Assembly (NCBI RefSeq): GCF_000484635.1
Contig: NZ_AXVM01000005.1
Coordinates: 1-64,000, forward strand
Direction of reading: 5' to 3'
Length of the DNA stretch: 64,000 bases
DNA from: Comamonas badia DSM 17552
GTDB lineage: Bacteria; Pseudomonadota; Gammaproteobacteria; Burkholderiales; Burkholderiaceae_C
The notes under the pieces were generated by a model. The model was not told where the DNA came from, made no database searches, and worked only from the letters and a program-made list of their open reading frames with translations. Shown here one piece after another: positions 61,860-64,000 of this stretch. Every line of letters begins with the position of its first letter. Position 1 is the first letter of the stretch. The position numbers and the translations under genes were made by a program.

Positions 61860-63731
61860 TCAGGGTTTACCCGTGCCGCCCGCGTACATGGCGTCGATCT
61901 GCGCCGCGTATTTCTTCTCGACCAGCTTGCGCTTGAGCTTCATCGTCGGCGTGAGTTCTTCGTCTTCCGCCGTCAGCTGGGTGTCGAGCAGGAAGAATTT
62001 CTTGATCTGCTCGACGCGCGCGAACTTGCCGTTGACCTCGTCGATCACGTTCTGGATCAGCGCCTGCACCTCGGCCGCGCGCGTCAGGCTGGCGTAGTTG
62101 GAGAAGGGTACGTCGTGGTCCTGCGCGAATTTTTCCACGTTCTCCTGGTCGATCATGACGATCACCGTGAGGTAGGCGCGCCGGTCGCCGATCACCACCG
62201 CGTCGGTGATGTAGGGGCTGAATTTGAGCTCGTTCTCGATCTCGCTGGGCGTGATGTTCTTGCCGCCCGCCGTGATGATGATGTCCTTCATGCGGTCGGT
62301 GATGCGGTAGAAGCCCTCTGCATCCACCGTGCCCACGTCGCCGGTGCGCAGCCAGCCGTCTTCGGTGAAGGTCTCGGCTGTTTTCTCGGGCTGGTTCAGG
62401 TAGCCCGCGAAGACGTTGGGCCCCCTGACCTGGATTTCGCCGGTCTGCGCATCGATGCGCACCTGGTTGTAATGCGCCGCCGGGCCGATGGAGCCGGGCT
62501 TGATGTGCGTGGGCAGCACCGCCGTCGATACGCCGCAGGTCTCGGTCATGCCCCAGACTTCGAGCATCGGGATGCCGAGCGAGAGATACCACTTGATGAG
62601 TTCGGGCGAGATCGGCGCCGCGCCGGTGACCAGATAGCGCGCGCGGTGGATGCCTATCATCTTGCGCACGTTGTTCAGCACCAGCCAGCGCGCGATGTGA
62701 AAGCGCCCCTTGAGCGTGGCGGGTATGGCCTCGCCCGCCAGCACCTTGTCGGCGATGCGCCGGCCCACGGCTATCGCCCAGGCGTAGGCCAGCTGCTGCA
62801 GCCGCGTGCTTTCCTTGAGCGCGATCGTCACGCCGGAATAGAACTTCTCCCACACGCGCGGCACGGCGACGAAGACCGTGGGCGCGATCTCGCGCACGTT
62901 CTCGGGCACGGTGTCGGGGTTCTCGACGAAATTGAGCTTGCAGCCGGAATAGAGCGAGAGGTATTCGCCGCCCATGCGCTCGGCGATGTGGCACAGCGGC
63001 AGAAAGGCCATGGCTTCGTCCGCCCCGCTGCGCGCGATCACGGTGTTCAGCCCGCGCACGGTGGCCACCAGCGCGCTGTGCGTGTGCATCGCGCCCTTGG
63101 GCTTGCCGGTGGTGCCCGAGGTGTAGACCAGAATCGCCAGATCTTCGGGTTTCACGGCGGCCACGCGCTGCGGCAGGGCCTGCGGATGCTGCGCGTTCCA
63201 TTGACGGCCGAGTTCGCGCAACGCGGCCAGGCTCATCACGCCCGCGTCATCGAGCTGGTGCAGGCCCTCCATGTCGAAGACGATGATCTTGCGCAGGCCC
63301 GGCAGCTGCCCGCGCACCGCCAGCGCCTTGTCCAGCTGCTCGTCGTCTTCCACGAAGAGGAAGCTGCTGTGCGAATCCTCGGTGAGGTAGTGCACCTGCG
63401 CCGCCGCATCGGTGGGATAGATGCCGCTGGCCACGCCGGCGCAGGAGAGCACCGCCAGATCGGCCAGCACCCATTCCAGGATGGTGTTGGAGAGGATGGA
63501 GGCGGTGTGCCCGGCCTCGAAGCCCAGCGCCATCAGGCCGCCCGCGATCTCGCGCACCGCGTCGCCCACCTGCGTCCAGGTCCAGGCCCGCCACAGGCCG
63601 AGCTTCTTCTCGCGCAGCCAGACCTGCGGCCCGCGTTGCGCCACGCCATTCCAGAACATCGCGGCCAGGGTGTCGCCCTGCATGGCGAGGCCTTCGCGCG
63701 TGGCGCAATCGGGGTTCCAGAGCACGCTCAT
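61860..63731 (-). CDS. Long-chain acyl-CoA ligase (AMP-forming)
   Basis: This 623-residue ANL enzyme is of the long-chain FadD15/FACL type. It has ILVYTSGTTGKPKGAMHTHS near residue 210, FLPLCHIAERMGG, VWGMTETCGVSTAV, WLRTGDVGTVDAEGFYRITD, MKDIIITAGGKNITPSEIE and the C-terminal ELTPTMKLKRKLVEKKYA with the catalytic Lys. It lies between livF and the binding-protein gene, an arrangement that couples uptake with CoA activation. The gap to the partial livF gene is four bases. Confidence 0.94.
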   Translation of the reverse strand: MSVLWNPDCATREGLAMQGDTLAAMFWNGVAQRGPQVWLREKKLGLWRAWTWTQVGDAVREIAGGLMALGFEAGHTASILSNTILEWVLADLAVLSCAGVASGIYPTDAAAQVHYLTEDSHSSFLFVEDDEQLDKALAVRGQLPGLRKIIVFDMEGLHQLDDAGVMSLAALRELGRQWNAQHPQALPQRVAAVKPEDLAILVYTSGTTGKPKGAMHTHSALVATVRGLNTVIARSGADEAMAFLPLCHIAERMGGEYLSLYSGCKLNFVENPDTVPENVREIAPTVFVAVPRVWEKFYSGVTIALKESTRLQQLAYAWAIAVGRRIADKVLAGEAIPATLKGRFHIARWLVLNNVRKMIGIHRARYLVTGAAPISPELIKWYLSLGIPMLEVWGMTETCGVSTAVLPTHIKPGSIGPAAHYNQVRIDAQTGEIQVRGPNVFAGYLNQPEKTAETFTEDGWLRTGDVGTVDAEGFYRITDRMKDIIITAGGKNITPSEIENELKFSPYITDAVVIGDRRAYLTVIVMIDQENVEKFAQDHDVPFSNYASLTRAAEVQALIQNVIDEVNGKFARVEQIKKFFLLDTQLTAEDEELTPTMKLKRKLVEKKYAAQIDAMYAGGTGKP

Positions 63732-63735
63732 GCCG

Positions 63736-64000
63736 CTATCTCCAGTTTTTCTTCTTTTTCCAGCGCCGCTCGCCGCGCACGCCGTCGCCCTTCATGCCGA
63801 GATAGAACTCCTTGATGTCCTCCTTCTCGCGCAGCACCTCGCAGGCGCCCTCCATCACGATGCGGCCGTTCTCCAGCACGTAGCCGAAATCGGCGGCGTT
63901 CAGCGCCATGTTGGCGTTCTGCTCCACCAGCAGCATGGTGGTGCCGCGCTCGCGGTTGATGCGCACCACGATCTCGAAGATTTCCTTGGTCAGGCGCGGC
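63736..64000 (-). CDS. livF: Liv-type ABC transporter ATPase LivF, C-terminal part
   Basis: The last 87 codons of an ABC ATPase run off the window end. APRLTKEIFEIVVRINRE is followed by TTMLLVEQNANMALNAADFG and VLENGRIVMEG, the D-loop/H-loop end of LivF proteins, with the switch His region replaced by EQN as usual in this family. The tail GMKGDGVRGERRWKKKKNWR is an unusual basic extension. The other Liv components should lie beyond 64000. Confidence 0.9.
   Translation of the reverse strand, partial: PRLTKEIFEIVVRINRERGTTMLLVEQNANMALNAADFGYVLENGRIVMEGACEVLREKEDIKEFYLGMKGDGVRGERRWKKKKNWR

Overview
This window is high-GC DNA from a betaproteobacterium, most likely a member of the Comamonadaceae (Burkholderiales). 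The evidence is the dense fatty-acid and acyl-CoA catabolism, the LivK/LivF-type transport genes next to an acyl-CoA ligase, PutA, and above all three families of short dispersed repeats, one of which (ending in CAGCTATCAAT) I associate with comamonads. The assignment is inference. No rRNA, tRNA, CRISPR array or prophage was seen.

Region 1 (1-14.7 kb) is a surface-polysaccharide (O-antigen or capsule) locus. It starts with the tail of an IS1182-type transposase. A Phd/PIN toxin-antitoxin pair and a MazEF-type pair flank the exporter genes wzm-wzt. Then come two methyltransferases, a secreted protein with an internal duplication, a 1245-residue methyltransferase/double-glycosyltransferase protein, a family 2 glycosyltransferase and a WecA/WbpL-like sugar-phosphate transferase. 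A repeat-bracketed DUF4143 ATPase and a shrunken CapD/WbpM remnant close the region. argB follows at 14.85 kb.

Region 2 (15.9-25.8 kb) is a beta-oxidation operon behind a TetR regulator: acyl-CoA dehydrogenase, a DUF2147 protein, a FadN-type hydroxyacyl-CoA dehydrogenase/enoyl-CoA hydratase, a DUF559 nuclease-like gene, thiolase, an alpha/beta hydrolase, a thioesterase and an enoyl-CoA hydratase. Two tandem pirins and a Doc toxin remnant follow.

Region 3 (28.0-42.8 kb) is an Atu-like branched acyl-CoA cluster: tetR, GST, carboxylase beta subunit, dehydrogenase, biotin-containing alpha subunit, dehydrogenase, enoyl-CoA hydratase, AtuA, a dienoyl-CoA-reductase-like SDR and two acyl-CoA ligases. 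Most genes overlap or nearly touch, so they are probably co-transcribed.

Region 4 (42.9-49.8 kb) is a rearranged patch. A VPLPA-anchored protein remnant, a broken copy of the start of an MFS gene and an IS5-type transposase tail precede a redox module (cytochrome b561, aldo/keto reductase, SDR, DOPA-dioxygenase-like enzyme and a divergent LysR). The intact MFS gene lies on the far side, so the module sits between direct duplications. putA, another MFS gene and a DUF2939 gene follow. Region 5 (55.7-64 kb, minus strand) is a second beta-oxidation operon (acyl-CoA dehydrogenase, thiolase, FadB/J-like protein), preceded by a Liv-type binding protein, a long-chain acyl-CoA ligase and the end of livF.

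The most unusual feature is the behaviour of the repeats. Six genes (wzt, the giant glycosyltransferase, the carboxylase beta subunit, the carboxylase alpha subunit, atuA and the DUF559 gene) read straight through repeat copies without losing frame, and the encoded peptides fall in apparent linkers or tails. In addition, a 20-bp operator-like sequence shared at 17 of 20 positions lies upstream of both the region 3 tetR and the region 5 dehydrogenase, which suggests that one regulator links the two operons.
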